Positions 56,639 to 56,692 of a stretch of DNA of 56,692 nucleotides are shown here, piece by piece. Source of the DNA: Streptomyces sp. ADI95-17 (lineage in GTDB: Bacteria; Actinomycetota; Actinomycetes; Streptomycetales; Streptomycetaceae); NCBI RefSeq assembly GCF_003846175.1, contig NZ_ML123044.1:1-56692 (forward strand). The letters run 5' to 3'. The translations under genes and the position numbers were made by a program. Position 1 is the first letter of the stretch. The number at the start of each line of letters is the position of its first letter. The notes below the pieces were generated by a model that was not told the origin of the DNA, searched no databases, and saw only the letters and a program-made list of their open reading frames with translations.

Positions 56639-56692
56639 TCAGCTGACGGAGACCTCGGGCTCGCCGGAGGCGATGCCGTCCTTCTCCATCTG
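56639..56692 (-). CDS. ispG: 4-hydroxy-3-methylbut-2-enyl diphosphate synthase, C-terminal end only
   Basis: The last 17 codons and stop run into the window edge, reading QMEKDGIASGEPEVSVS. This matches the C-terminus of actinobacterial IspG of the MEP isoprenoid pathway. The neighbouring DUF4081-GNAT gene supports the call. The gene continues beyond the right edge. Confidence 0.85.
   Translation of the reverse strand, partial: QMEKDGIASGEPEVSVS

Overview
This is a GC-rich actinobacterial chromosome segment, almost certainly Streptomyces or a very close relative. The evidence is the strong G/C third-position bias, frequent GTG and TTG starts, long antisense open frames over real genes, a class IV rpsO-pnp-M16 peptidase-dapB order, and a complete type VII (ESX) secretion locus inserted into a housekeeping neighbourhood. 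No tRNA, rRNA, insertion sequence, integrase or CRISPR array was seen.

Left housekeeping block (1-10.5 kb). Mostly minus strand: RNase J (rnj), dapA, thyX, a small transmembrane-segment protein and a PH-like membrane protein on plus, then the minus-strand operon rpsO-pnp-M16 peptidase-dapB-small membrane protein. Strong hairpins separate several units.

Type VII secretion locus (10.5-32.8 kb). The core is split over several transcription units: eccD (minus), eccC (plus), eccB-mycP2 (minus), a minus operon with two substrate-like proteins, mycP1, esxB and esxA, and the divergent eccE with an unknown partner, a DUF397 protein and an EspI-like ParA/MinD ATPase with long Pro/Gln-rich arms. Between eccC and esxA sits a three-gene plus-strand cassette isolated by hairpins at both ends: a small helical protein with a C-terminal YxxxE motif and two in-frame TTA codons, a 603-residue alpha/beta hydrolase with a Ser-Asp-His triad, and a lipoprotein. 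I read this as a secreted-effector, helper and possible immunity set whose translation may depend on bldA. It is the most interesting part of the window.

Peptide ABC transporter (33-39 kb). A five-gene plus-strand operon of binding protein, two permeases and two ATPases with TTGA/ATGA overlaps. The binding protein has no lipobox and appears to be anchored by a C-terminal membrane helix.

Translation block (39-51 kb, minus). rimP-nusA-ylxR-infB-DUF503-rbfA-truB, followed by a 1241-residue protease-fold/P-loop protein whose catalytic serine is replaced by valine, then ribF.

Right end (51-56.7 kb). A Tat-type lipoprotein, a ferritin-like DUF4439 protein and an APH-fold protein lacking the kinase catalytic residues (plus), then proS, two GNAT acetyltransferases and the last 17 codons of ispG (minus).
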